From Streptomyces hyderabadensis (GTDB lineage Bacteria > Actinomycetota > Actinomycetes > Streptomycetales > Streptomycetaceae), in assembly GCF_020404845.1 (NCBI RefSeq), contig NZ_JAIOJZ010000033.1, positions 1-64,000 on the forward strand: a stretch of 64,000 nucleotides of DNA, read 5' to 3'. Both the position numbers and the translations under genes were made by a program. Below the pieces are notes generated by a model that did no database searches, was not told where the DNA came from, and saw only the letters and a program-made list of their open reading frames with translations. This document shows, piece after piece, positions 1-8,550 of this stretch; position 1 is the first letter of the stretch; each line of letters starts with the position of its first letter.

Positions 1-118
1 GCGGCCAGGGCGAGGCCGTCCTCTTCGCCCGCTCGGCGACCGCGGGCGGCCAGCAGTACCCCGCCACCCCCCACAGCCCGCCGCAGGCACCCCGCGCAAC
101 CGCCGGAGGCCCAGGCGC

Positions 119-2260
119 TCACCCCCGTCGCACAACCGCCCCCGCCCCGCCCAGCGCCCCCCGCTGTGGCGCGATGCCCGCCGGTACCGCGCGTTGGCGG
201 GCCGGGGTGCCGGTCCAGCAGGTGCCGCGGCGGGCGAGAAGGCGACCGAGCCACAGCTCCAGCGAGACGAGGTCGGCCAGCCCGTCCAGCGGCAGCGGCT
301 CACCCGCGGCCACCGCCCGCACCGCCTTGCGCACCACCCGCGCCTCCACGAGCCCCGCCTCCGCGAGCAGCGGCCGGTCGAACAACCCCAGCAGCGAGTC
401 CGCGGCGACCCGCAGCCCCGTCCGCGCCGTGGAGGCGGCCAGCGCCTGCGTGGGCGCCCCCCACCCGCTCGGCAGCTCGCTCACCCCCGACCCCTCCAGC
501 ACCGTCCGCAGGATCGCCGCCCGCGCCCCCGGCTGCACCCGCAGCGCCTCCGGCAGGGCACGGCAGGCCCGCACGACCTGGTTGTCGAGGAACGGCGTGT
601 GCAGCCGCTGGAAGCGGATCTCCGCGGCCTGCTCCAGCACCCGCACCTCGGAAGCCTGCCGCGCCAGCGCCGCCCGCGCCCGGAAGTCCCCCGGACGCTG
701 CCCCGGCCCCACCCCCGACCGCTGCGAGGACGTCTGCAGGCGAACCGATACTTCAGCCAACGCCTCTCCGGTCAGCCACCGCGCCGCCGGCCCGGCCCCG
801 GCCCAGGTCAGCGCGGCCAGGGACGCGTCCATCGCCCCGTCACCGGGCGGGTCGAACCGCCGCCGCAGCAACCGCTCGGCGAGCACTTCGAGACCGCTCC
901 GGTACGGCGTGCGCGCCAGCCGCCGCGCCGCCGCGTACACGCGCGCGGGGACCAGCACCGACCCGTCGGCCTTGGCGAGCGCGGCGACCGGCCGGACCAG
1001 GTGCCGCCGCTTGCGGTCCATGAGCAGGTCGGCCAGCCGCGCCGGATGCGCGTCGAGCACCTGCCGCGCCCCGTACCCCGTGAAGTGGTCCGCACTGCCC
1101 GCCGCCAGCCGCGCCCGGTGCCGTGCCGCGGCGACCAGGACGGAGCCCGGTTCGTCGGTCAGCGGCCCGTCCAGCGCGGCGTACGGCAGCATGTCCTCGC
1201 CGCCGGTGACCACCACGTGGTGCAGCCGCGGGTTGGCGGCCAGCGCCCCCGCCCGCGCCAGCTCGGGCTCCTGCCCGCCGACGGCGAGGTCGTTGAAGGT
1301 GACGGCCAGCAGCCGCTCCCCCGCCCCGGTGCCGTGCCCCAGCACGGTCCCCGGCATCCCCGGCAGCCCGGCCGCCAGCAGCGCCAGCGTGCCCGAGGCC
1401 GGCCCGCCGGACAGGTCGGCCCCGATCCCCGGCACCGGCATCCCGCGCGCCGCACGGCGTTCCGCGGGCCCCATGCCCGGCACCGGCCCGGGGTCGATGC
1501 CGTCCCCGGGGACGTGCCGCGGCGCGGCGAGCCGGGTGCGCACCGCCTCGACCAGGGCGTCCCGCACGCCGTCCACCGCACGCTCGGGGTCGGCCGCGGG
1601 CGCCGCGACGGCGAGCGAGGCCACCGGCTCGTACCCGGCGATCTCGCGCGCCCCGGCGCGCAGAATCAGCGCGTGCCCCGGCGGAACGCGTTTCACGCCG
1701 TCGTACGGGGTGGAGTCGTCCAGCGCGGCCGGCACGTCGGGCGTGGCGAGCAGCGCGGCGAGGTGGCCGAAGTCGAGGTTGGCCTCGACGAGATCGGCGA
1801 GCGGCAGCGCGGCGGTCGCGTAGGCGGTGCCGCCGGCCCAGGGGGTGTGGAACACGGGCCGCGCGCCCGCGAGGTCGCCGCAGACGGTGATCCGCCGCCC
1901 GACCTGGACGACGGCCGTGTAGCTGCCGGGCCAGGCCGTCAGATGCCGCAGCGCGCCCCCGCGGGCGGCGAACAGCGCGACGCGCAGCTGCTCGTCACTG
2001 GCGCCGCAGATGCCGAGGACGGCGATCCGGGTCTGCGGGTCCGCCGTGACGACGCGCACCTCGTCGGGCCGCCAGTCGCCGACCGCCCACAGCGGATCGG
2101 GGTCGCCCCACAACGCCTGGGCACCCACGGGCTGCACGGTCTCCCCGTCGTAGCCGGTGACCCCCGCGGAGCCGGTGACCCCGGCGGAGCCGGCCGCTCC
2201 GGCGATCCCCGCTGCTCCTGCTCCCACGGCGGCGCTGCTCCACCCCACCAACCACCGCAT
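119..2260 (-). CDS. Asparagine-synthase-like protein with degenerate catalytic motifs
   Basis: Predicted 713-residue protein with the two-domain layout of class B asparagine synthetases: an N-terminal glutaminase-like fold, then an ATP-pyrophosphatase domain from about residue 270. The start chosen (ATG, Met-Arg-Trp-Leu) has a GGAGG ribosome site 5 nt upstream. Three things are odd. Cys2, the usual amidotransferase nucleophile, is absent. Residues about 15-35 are a Gly/Ala/Ser low-complexity stretch with GSAGVT repeats. The synthase motif SGGxDS reads SGGPAS (about residue 283), and the later GDGGDE-type motif reads GYGARQ. Ordinary glutamine-dependent asparagine synthesis is therefore doubtful; an amide-forming or regulatory role is possible. 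No lasso-peptide precursor or partner proteins lie beside it. The family call is firm, the function is not. Confidence 0.75.
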   Translation of the reverse strand: MRWLVGWSSAAVGAGAAGIAGAAGSAGVTGSAGVTGYDGETVQPVGAQALWGDPDPLWAVGDWRPDEVRVVTADPQTRIAVLGICGASDEQLRVALFAARGGALRHLTAWPGSYTAVVQVGRRITVCGDLAGARPVFHTPWAGGTAYATAALPLADLVEANLDFGHLAALLATPDVPAALDDSTPYDGVKRVPPGHALILRAGAREIAGYEPVASLAVAAPAADPERAVDGVRDALVEAVRTRLAAPRHVPGDGIDPGPVPGMGPAERRAARGMPVPGIGADLSGGPASGTLALLAAGLPGMPGTVLGHGTGAGERLLAVTFNDLAVGGQEPELARAGALAANPRLHHVVVTGGEDMLPYAALDGPLTDEPGSVLVAAARHRARLAAGSADHFTGYGARQVLDAHPARLADLLMDRKRRHLVRPVAALAKADGSVLVPARVYAAARRLARTPYRSGLEVLAERLLRRRFDPPGDGAMDASLAALTWAGAGPAARWLTGEALAEVSVRLQTSSQRSGVGPGQRPGDFRARAALARQASEVRVLEQAAEIRFQRLHTPFLDNQVVRACRALPEALRVQPGARAAILRTVLEGSGVSELPSGWGAPTQALAASTARTGLRVAADSLLGLFDRPLLAEAGLVEARVVRKAVRAVAAGEPLPLDGLADLVSLELWLGRLLARRGTCWTGTPARQRAVPAGIAPQRGALGGAGAVVRRG

Positions 2261-2984
2261 CGACGCCTCCACAGGCTGGGGACAACCAGTGCACCGTACG
2301 AACTGGTTCCCCATGCTGCCATGAAGGGCGCGCCACAGAGCGTCGGCGGAGCCGCGTGTGCTCCCTGAGTGCGCTCTCGCGAAGGCCCACGCGAGGGCGC
2401 CGACTCTCTTGCACCGCCCTGGGGAGGCCGTTGGGAGGCCGCTCCGAAGGGAGGTGAAGACGACGCGAATGCGCCCCCGCAACGCGCCCCTTGGCTCCCC
2501 CACGCGCCCTCAACTCCCGTGGTGAGGGCGGTAGTACCCCGAAATCACCAGAGGTGATTTTCAGCCAAATCGACGTCACGCAGTCGCACCCGAACACGCT
2601 CCGTACAAACTCTGCGCACCACCGGCGGAGTGCGGTCGGCGCGCGGTCCGGGGGACGGGACTCGCCCCCCGGACCGGTCCGCCGCCCGCGGGGATGTAGG
2701 CGGCGGCGTCCCCCAGCCCACTGGATCCAGTACAGCGGGCCGACCCACGCACCGCCCATGGAATCGCTCCCGCCGTGGCCGGAGAAGAGCGCACGCACGG
2801 GCGCACGGCCACACATCGGGAGCACGCGGCAACGGACCGTACATACACCGCACTTGAGTACGGACCACAATCCCGCCATCCGGAACAATGCCTCTTAACG
2901 CCTGGGATGCGGCGAACTACGCTGGGTTTACGAATGCCGCGTGGTTATGCCAGCGCGGCAGCCGTCTGTGTCGAGGGGTGGCGC
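2261..2984. other. Long intergenic region, divergent promoters expected
   Basis: About 720 bp separate two divergent genes. Several overlapping open frames occur on both strands, but none combines a ribosome site, Streptomyces codon bias and recognisable sequence. Around 2555-2590 and 2830-2960 the sequence is less GC-rich than its surroundings, which fits promoter DNA for the divergent genes. No repeats, RNA genes or clear terminators are visible. Confidence 0.4.
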
Positions 2985-4406
2985 ATGTCCAGGGAGCAAC
3001 GCGGGCCGAACGAAAAGCTCGGCGCCGTTCTCGCCCTCGCGGGAATCAGCAACGCAGGACTCGCCCGGCGCGTCAACGACCTCGGCGCCCAACGCGGGTT
3101 GACACTTCGCTACGACAAGACGTCGGTGGCGCGCTGGGTGTCGAAGGGCATGGTGCCCCAGGGCGCCGCGCCGCACCTCATCGCGGCGGCCATCGGCCAG
3201 AAGCTCGGCCGCCCGGTGCCGCTGCACGAGATCGGCCTGGCGGACGCGGACCCGGCACCCGAGGTGGGCCTCGCCTTCCCGAGGGACGTCGGGCAGGCGG
3301 TCAGGTCGGCCACCGAGCTGTACCGTCTCGACCTGGCCGGCCGCCGGACCGGCGGCGGCATCTGGCAGTCGCTCGCCGGATCGTTCGCGGTCAGCGCGTA
3401 CGCGACGCCCGCCTCGCGGTGGCTGATAACCCCGGCCGACAGCTCGGTGGCGCGCGAGGCGAGCCCGGCCGAGGGCTCCGGCGCACCGCTCAAAGTCGGC
3501 CACAGTGACGTCCAGAAGCTGCGCGAGGCCGCCGAGGACGCCCGGCGCTGGGACTCCAAGTACGGCGGCGGGGACTGGCGTTCGTCGATGGTCCCCGAGT
3601 GCTTACGCGTCGAGGCGGCCCCGCTGCTCCTCGGCTCCTACTCCGACGAGGTCGGCCGCGCCCTGTTCGGCGCCTCGGCCGAACTGACCCGGCTGGCCGG
3701 GTGGATGGCCTTCGACACCGGCCAGCAGGAGGCGGCCCAGCGGTACTACATCCAGGCGCTGCGCCTGGCCCGCGCGGCGGCCGACGTCCCGCTCGGCGGC
3801 TACGTGCTCGCCTCCATGTCCCTCCAGGCGACCTACCGCGGCTTCGGCGACGAGGGCGTGGACCTCGCCCAGGCCGCCCTGGAACGCAACCGCGGCCTGG
3901 CCACGGCCCGCACCATGAGCTTCTTCCGCCTGGTGGAGGCCCGCGCCCACGCGCGCGCGGGCGACGCGGCGGCGGCCGGCGCCGCCCTGAAGGCCGCCGA
4001 GAGCTGGCTGGAGCGCGCCCGCCCCGGCGACAGCGATCCGTCGTGGCTGGGTTTCTACTCCTACGACCGGTTCGCCGCCGACGCGGCCGAGTGCTACCGC
4101 GACCTGAAGGCACCACGCCAGGTCCGCCGCTTCACCGAGCAGGCGCTGTCGAAACCGACGGAGGAGTTCGTACGCTCGCACGGCCTCAGACTCGTCGTCT
4201 CGGCGGTGGCCGAGCTGGAGTCCGGCAATCTGGACGCGGCCTGCGAGCAGGGTGTGCGGGCGGTCGAGGTGGCCGGCCGCATCTCCTCGGCCCGCACCAC
4301 CGAGTACGTGAAGGACCTCCTGCACCGCCTGGAGCCGTACGGCGACGAGCCGCGCGTCGTGGAGCTGCGCGAGCGCGCCCGCCCGCTGCTGGTGACTCCG
4401 GCCTGA
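2985..4406 (+). CDS. NsdA-like TPR regulator (sporulation-associated protein)
   Basis: Predicted 473 residues, soluble. The N-terminal part (residues about 1-75) resembles a helix-turn-helix segment (AGLARRVNDLGAQRGL, then SVARWVSKG). The rest is alpha-helical TPR-like sequence, with tetratricopeptide-style helices from about residue 220 on. This matches the Streptomyces family that includes NsdA, a negative regulator of sporulation and antibiotic production, and 'sporulation-associated' paralogues. The ATG start is preceded by GAGGGG at 6 nt. Codon 207 (3603-3605) is TTA, the codon read by the developmental tRNA BldA, so translation may be tied to development. Upstream in-frame starts lack a comparable ribosome site. 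Function is inferred from family likeness. Confidence 0.8.
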   Translation: MSREQRGPNEKLGAVLALAGISNAGLARRVNDLGAQRGLTLRYDKTSVARWVSKGMVPQGAAPHLIAAAIGQKLGRPVPLHEIGLADADPAPEVGLAFPRDVGQAVRSATELYRLDLAGRRTGGGIWQSLAGSFAVSAYATPASRWLITPADSSVAREASPAEGSGAPLKVGHSDVQKLREAAEDARRWDSKYGGGDWRSSMVPECLRVEAAPLLLGSYSDEVGRALFGASAELTRLAGWMAFDTGQQEAAQRYYIQALRLARAAADVPLGGYVLASMSLQATYRGFGDEGVDLAQAALERNRGLATARTMSFFRLVEARAHARAGDAAAAGAALKAAESWLERARPGDSDPSWLGFYSYDRFAADAAECYRDLKAPRQVRRFTEQALSKPTEEFVRSHGLRLVVSAVAELESGNLDAACEQGVRAVEVAGRISSARTTEYVKDLLHRLEPYGDEPRVVELRERARPLLVTPA

Positions 4407-4508
4407 CCGGCCGGCCCGCCGCACACACCGCATCCGCCCGCCCCGACGGGTTTGAGGGCATTGTCAGTGGCGCAGTGCACTATCGAAGCCGGGAGGTGGA
4501 CCGGGGAG

Positions 4509-5720
4509 ATGGAACGAGTGTTCGACTGTGATGTGCTGGTGATCGGCGGCGGGATCGTCGGCCTGTCCACGGCGTACGCGATCACGCGCGCCGCCCCGGG
4601 CACCCGGGTCACGGTCCTGGAGAAGGAGCCGGGCCCCGCCCGCCACCAGACGGGCCGCAACAGCGGCGTCATCCACAGCGGGGTCTACTACCGCCCCGGC
4701 TCCCTCAAGGCGCGCTACGCGGTCCGGGGCGCCGCCGAGATGGTCAAGTTCTGCGCCGAATACGGCATCGACCACGCCGTCACCGGCAAGCTGATCGTCG
4801 CCACCGACCGCGCCGAGCTGCCCCGCCTGCACGCTCTCGTCCAGCGCGGCCGGGAGAACGGCATACCGGTGCGCGAGCTGGGCGGCGCCCAGATCCAGGA
4901 GTACGAGCCCGAGGTGCGCGGCCTGGCCGCCATCCACGTCGGCACCACCGGCATCTGCGACTACGGCGCCGTGGCCCGGCAGCTCGCCCGTGCCTCCGGC
5001 GCGGAGATCCGCTACGGCGCCGAGGTGCACCGCGTCGACCGGCGCCCCGGCCTCGGGGTCGCCGTCCGCACCCGCGCCGGGGACGTGCTCCGGGCCCGGG
5101 TCATGGTCAACTGCGGCGGGCTGCACTGCGACGAGATCGCCCGGCTGACCGGGGACGACCCCGGCATGCGGATCGTCCCCTTCCGGGGCGAGTACTACGA
5201 GCTGGCGCGACCGGAGCTGGTGCGCGGGCTGGTGTACCCGGTGCCGGACCCGGCGTTCCCGTTCCTCGGGGTGCATCTGACCCGGGGGATCGACGGGGGC
5301 GTGCACGTCGGGCCGAACGCGGTGCCGGCGCTGGCCCGCGAGGGGTACGGCTGGGGCGTGGTGCACCCCCGCGAGCTGGCCGCGACCCTGGCCTGGCCCG
5401 GGTCGTGGCACATAGCCCGGCGGCACTGGAAGTACGGCGCGGGCGAGCTGCGCCGGTCCCTGTCCAGGACCGCGTTCACGGCGGCGGTCCGCAGGCTGCT
5501 GCCGGCGGTGACGGAAGGCGACCTGGTCGCCGCCCCGGCCGGGGTGCGGGCGCAGGCGGTGCTGGCGGACGGCACGCTGGTGGACGACTTCCTGATCAAG
5601 GAGGGCGCCCACGCGGTGCACGTGCTGAACGCGCCGTCGCCCGCGGCGACCGCGTCCCTGCCCATCGGCCGTGAGGTGGCGCGCAGGGCACTGGCGATGC
5701 TGGGGACGGACCGGCCCTAA
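4509..5720 (+). CDS. lhgO: L-2-hydroxyglutarate oxidase (FAD-dependent)
   Basis: Predicted 403 residues. The protein opens with the dinucleotide-binding motif VLVIGGGIVGLSTAYA (residues about 9-24), followed by TGRNSGVIHSGVYY, the flavin-site signature of the LhgO/YgaF branch of the DAO family. This family oxidises L-2-hydroxyglutarate to 2-oxoglutarate, repairing a side product of dehydrogenases. Its length agrees with bacterial LhgO. The ATG at 4509 abuts GGGGAG; a GTG three codons later has better spacing from that ribosome site, so the true start may be 4518. It runs convergent with the next gene, overlapping its stop by 4 nt. Confidence 0.85.
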   Translation: MERVFDCDVLVIGGGIVGLSTAYAITRAAPGTRVTVLEKEPGPARHQTGRNSGVIHSGVYYRPGSLKARYAVRGAAEMVKFCAEYGIDHAVTGKLIVATDRAELPRLHALVQRGRENGIPVRELGGAQIQEYEPEVRGLAAIHVGTTGICDYGAVARQLARASGAEIRYGAEVHRVDRRPGLGVAVRTRAGDVLRARVMVNCGGLHCDEIARLTGDDPGMRIVPFRGEYYELARPELVRGLVYPVPDPAFPFLGVHLTRGIDGGVHVGPNAVPALAREGYGWGVVHPRELAATLAWPGSWHIARRHWKYGAGELRRSLSRTAFTAAVRRLLPAVTEGDLVAAPAGVRAQAVLADGTLVDDFLIKEGAHAVHVLNAPSPAATASLPIGREVARRALAMLGTDRP

Positions 5721-6139
5721 GACCTGTCCCCGTCGCCCCCGGGCGCGCTGCTGCCGGCGTACGAGCCGAGGCCCTCGATCAGGGCGACGAGGGCCGGGTC
5801 CCCCGCGAAGCGCTCGGCGTGGATCTGCCGGATGAGGTCGCCCGTGGCCGGGTCCTCGTCGTCGGTCAGGTCGTGGGAGACCATGTTCCGCACCAGCGGC
5901 AGCCCGATCTCGTCGACCTGCCGGTGCAGCGGGGCGTACATGTACGCCCGGTAGGCCTCGATGTCCTCGACCGCGAACATCGCGCCGTAGTCGAAGTCAC
6001 CGCCCACGTCCCGCCCAACCGCCCAGTACGCGACGGCGTCGATCTCACGTCCCATCCTGCGGAGCATCTCCAGCGCCTCGTCGACCTTGTCCTGAGGTGC
6101 GTCGGGCCGCATGGCGAGGCGGATCTGGTGGTGAATCAC
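5717..6139 (-). CDS. Dabb (dimeric alpha/beta barrel, stress-response-type) protein
   Basis: Predicted 140 residues. The opening strand MIHHQIRLAMR, the central FDYGAMFAVEDIEAYRAYM and then PLHRQVDEIGLPLVRNMVSHDL are typical of the ferredoxin-like Dabb domain found in small dimeric stress-associated proteins and some polyketide-processing enzymes. The GTG start has GGGGAGAA 5 nt upstream. A short tail after the domain (about residues 95-140) is specific to this group. No catalytic role can be assigned. Its stop overlaps the 3' end of the convergent oxidase gene by 4 nt. It diverges from trmB across a 132-bp AT-richer spacer. Confidence 0.75.
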   Translation of the reverse strand: MIHHQIRLAMRPDAPQDKVDEALEMLRRMGREIDAVAYWAVGRDVGGDFDYGAMFAVEDIEAYRAYMYAPLHRQVDEIGLPLVRNMVSHDLTDDEDPATGDLIRQIHAERFAGDPALVALIEGLGSYAGSSAPGGDGDRS

Positions 6140-6271
6140 GGCGGTTCTCCCCTGCGTGGTCGTCTCTCGTCGTGTCTCGTCGTACTCGCTTAAAGTTATC
6201 GCTCGCGTTATAGATTAAAACTGCATCGATAGGTCTTCGCAACCGCGTGCGCCGACTAAAATCGACGCATT
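6140..6271. promoter_or_regulatory. Divergent promoter region of the Dabb gene and trmB
   Basis: The 132-bp spacer between two divergent genes contains an unusually AT-rich core at about 6185-6262. No -35/-10 pair can be fixed by eye, but the composition and position indicate promoters on both strands. Confidence 0.45.
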
Positions 6272-7111
6272 GTGTCTGACTCGCACCGCACCCCCGAAGC
6301 CCAAGCCGCTCCCCCGCCACCCCCGGGCGGCGCCTCCCTGCGGCACGTCCGCGCCAAGGGCGAGCCCCGATTCCCCGACGGGCCGAAGGCCGATCCCGCC
6401 GGTTCGCACTTCGAGCGGCGGATCCGCAGCTTCCAGCCCCGGCGGAGCCGGGTGACCGCCGGCCAGGCCGACGCGCTGCAGCGGCTGTGGGGCGTCTGGG
6501 GGCTGGACATCGACGGACAGCGGGTCATCGACCTCGCCGCGCTCTTCGGCAACGCCCGCCCCGTGGTCCTGGAGGTCGGCTTCGGCATGGGCGAGGCGAC
6601 CGCCCGGATGGCCGCCGCCGACCCGGACACCAACGTCCTCGCCGTCGACGTCCACACCCCCGGCCAGGGAAACCTGCTCGGTCTCGCGGAGCGCAAGGGG
6701 CTGTCCAACATCCGGGTGGGCAACGGCGACGCGATCATCCTGCTGCGCGAGATGCTCGCCCCCGGCTCCCTGGCCGGGCTGCGCGTCTACTTCCCCGACC
6801 CGTGGCCCAAGAAGCGGCACCACAAGCGGCGGCTGATCCAGCCGGAGTTCCTGACCCTGGCCGCGACCCGGCTCGCCCCGGGTGCCGTCGTGCACTGCGC
6901 CACCGACTGGGAGCCGTACGCCGAGCAGATGCTCGACGTGCTCACCGCGCACCCCGACTTCGAGAACACCGTGCCCGGCGGCGGATTCGCGCCACGTCCC
7001 GAACACCGGCCGCTGACCCGTTTCGAGGGCCAGGGACTGGACAAGGGACATGTGGTGAACGACCTGCTCTTCCGTCGCGTACAGCACAAGGAGCCGCCCC
7101 CCACCGGTTAG
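6272..7111 (+). CDS. trmB: tRNA (guanosine(46)-N7)-methyltransferase
   Basis: Predicted 279 residues. TrmB transfers a methyl group from S-adenosylmethionine to N7 of G46 in the tRNA variable loop. The SAM-binding motif VLEVGFGMGEAT lies at about residues 98-109. The family signature PDPWPKKRHHKRR lies at about residues 174-186, and TDWEPYAEQML follows near 211. An N-terminal, proline-rich disordered extension of about 40 residues precedes the catalytic domain. The GTG start has no strong ribosome site, so the mRNA may be leaderless. The next gene starts 11 nt downstream, which suggests cotranscription. Confidence 0.93.
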   Translation: MSDSHRTPEAQAAPPPPPGGASLRHVRAKGEPRFPDGPKADPAGSHFERRIRSFQPRRSRVTAGQADALQRLWGVWGLDIDGQRVIDLAALFGNARPVVLEVGFGMGEATARMAAADPDTNVLAVDVHTPGQGNLLGLAERKGLSNIRVGNGDAIILLREMLAPGSLAGLRVYFPDPWPKKRHHKRRLIQPEFLTLAATRLAPGAVVHCATDWEPYAEQMLDVLTAHPDFENTVPGGGFAPRPEHRPLTRFEGQGLDKGHVVNDLLFRRVQHKEPPPTG

Positions 7112-7121
7112 GGTCCATGCC

Positions 7122-8531
7122 GTGGCCACCTGTCCCCCGTATCCGACCCGTGCGCACCGGCATACGCACTGGTGGCAGCGCACCTGGGTCCGTTACGGCG
7201 CGCTGATCACCCTGCTCGCGCTCTCCGGCCTGGTGATCCTGGCCCTGGTGCGCCAACAGACGGGTACGCAGGGCTTCCTGGTGGGACTCGGCCTCGCCGT
7301 CCTGCCCGTGCCGCTGCTCCTGGCCGCGTTCCGCTGGCTGGACCGGGTGGATCCCGGCCCCTGGCGGAACCTGCTGTTCTGCTTCGCCTGGGGGGCCTGC
7401 GCGGCGGCGCTGATAGCGATCGTCGCCAACAGCTTCGCGACCCGCTGGATAGCGACCGCGACCGCCGATCCGGCCGGCGCGGACACCTGGGGTGCCACGG
7501 TCATAGCCCCGGTCGTCGAGGAGTCCGCCAAGGCCGCCGCCGTCCTCCTGGTCTTCCTCTTCCGCAGACGGGACTTCACCGGCATCGTCGACGGCGTGGT
7601 GGTCGCCGGGGTCACCGCCACCGGCTTCGCCTTCACCGAGAACATCCTGTACCTGGGCACCGCCTTCGGTACCGACCAGTTGACCGGCGACCGCGGCATC
7701 GCCTCCGTCACCGCGGCGACCTTCTTCGTGCGGGTCGTGATGTCGCCCTTCGCGCACCCGCTGTTCACCGTGCTGACCGGCATCGGCTTCGGCATCGCCG
7801 CGCTCTCGGCCGGGCGGCACCACCTGCGCCGGTCCCTGCTCCCGCTGGCCGGGCTGCTGCTCGCGATGGGCATGCACGCCCTGTGGAACGGCTCGGCCGC
7901 GTTCGGCGAGTACGGCTTCTTCGCCGTGTACGCGGCGTTCATGGTGCCGTCCTTCGGCCTGCTGACCTGGCTGGTGATCTGGACCAGACAGCGCGAACTG
8001 GGCACCGTACGGGCCGAACTGCCCGCGTACGTCACGGCCGGATGGCTGACGCCCGCGGAGCCCTACGCGCTCGGCTCGATGCGGGCCCGCCGCATCGCCC
8101 GGCAGTACGCCCGCCGGCACGCCGGGAAGGAAGGGGCGCGGGCGGTGGCGCGGTACGAGGCCTGCGCGACCTCGGTGGCGTTCCTGCGCCGGCGCGCCCG
8201 CCGGGGCCGGGCGGGCGCCGACTTCACGGTGCGGGAGCGGGCACTGCTGGAGGCCCTGTGGCACCTGCGGGACGTGGCCCGCCCGGCGCTGGACCACGCG
8301 GCCCGGGCCACGGCACCACCGCCGCGGCCACTGCCGCCGTGGGCGCATCCGTACGGCGGACCGCACGGCGCGTACGCCCCCTGGACGGCACCCACCCCGT
8401 ACGCCCCGCACCCCGCTCCCACCCCGTACGCCCCCTACGCACCGCACGCGCCGTACGGCCCGGCCTCGGCGCCGTACGGCCCGCCCTCGCCGTACGGCCC
8501 GTACGCACCGCCCGGCCCGCACCGGCCGTAG
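7122..8531 (+). CDS. PrsW-family intramembrane metalloprotease
   Basis: Predicted 469 residues with about eight membrane segments in the first 300. The PrsW-type motifs are all present: EESAK preceded by VIAPVV (about residue 132), FAFTEN (about residue 170), a conserved His in SPFAHPLF, and MHALWN (about residue 250). This family cleaves membrane substrates such as anti-sigma factors. The soluble C-terminus ends in a long Pro/Tyr/Ala-rich tail (from about residue 390) made of PYAP/PYGP repeats. The start is GTG, 11 nt after trmB. The substrate is unknown; no anti-sigma gene lies beside it. Confidence 0.85.
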   Translation: MATCPPYPTRAHRHTHWWQRTWVRYGALITLLALSGLVILALVRQQTGTQGFLVGLGLAVLPVPLLLAAFRWLDRVDPGPWRNLLFCFAWGACAAALIAIVANSFATRWIATATADPAGADTWGATVIAPVVEESAKAAAVLLVFLFRRRDFTGIVDGVVVAGVTATGFAFTENILYLGTAFGTDQLTGDRGIASVTAATFFVRVVMSPFAHPLFTVLTGIGFGIAALSAGRHHLRRSLLPLAGLLLAMGMHALWNGSAAFGEYGFFAVYAAFMVPSFGLLTWLVIWTRQRELGTVRAELPAYVTAGWLTPAEPYALGSMRARRIARQYARRHAGKEGARAVARYEACATSVAFLRRRARRGRAGADFTVRERALLEALWHLRDVARPALDHAARATAPPPRPLPPWAHPYGGPHGAYAPWTAPTPYAPHPAPTPYAPYAPHAPYGPASAPYGPPSPYGPYAPPGPHRP

Positions 8532-8550
8532 GCCCGCGCCGTCCGTCCGC

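Noticed and set aside
1..118. End of a gene entering from the left edge
   Set aside because: All plus-strand frames stay open far into the neighbouring gene and none shows a stop or recognisable protein here, so no gene can be supported from the 118 bases before the first stop codon.
119..2260. Lasso-peptide cyclase
   Set aside because: The asparagine-synthase homology alone suggested it, but no precursor peptide, leader-binding protein or transglutaminase-like protease lies beside it, and the ATP motif is degenerate.
2491..2898. Small genes in the long gap before the NsdA-like gene
   Set aside because: The frames overlap each other on both strands, have no ribosome site and contain codons unlike the neighbouring genes.
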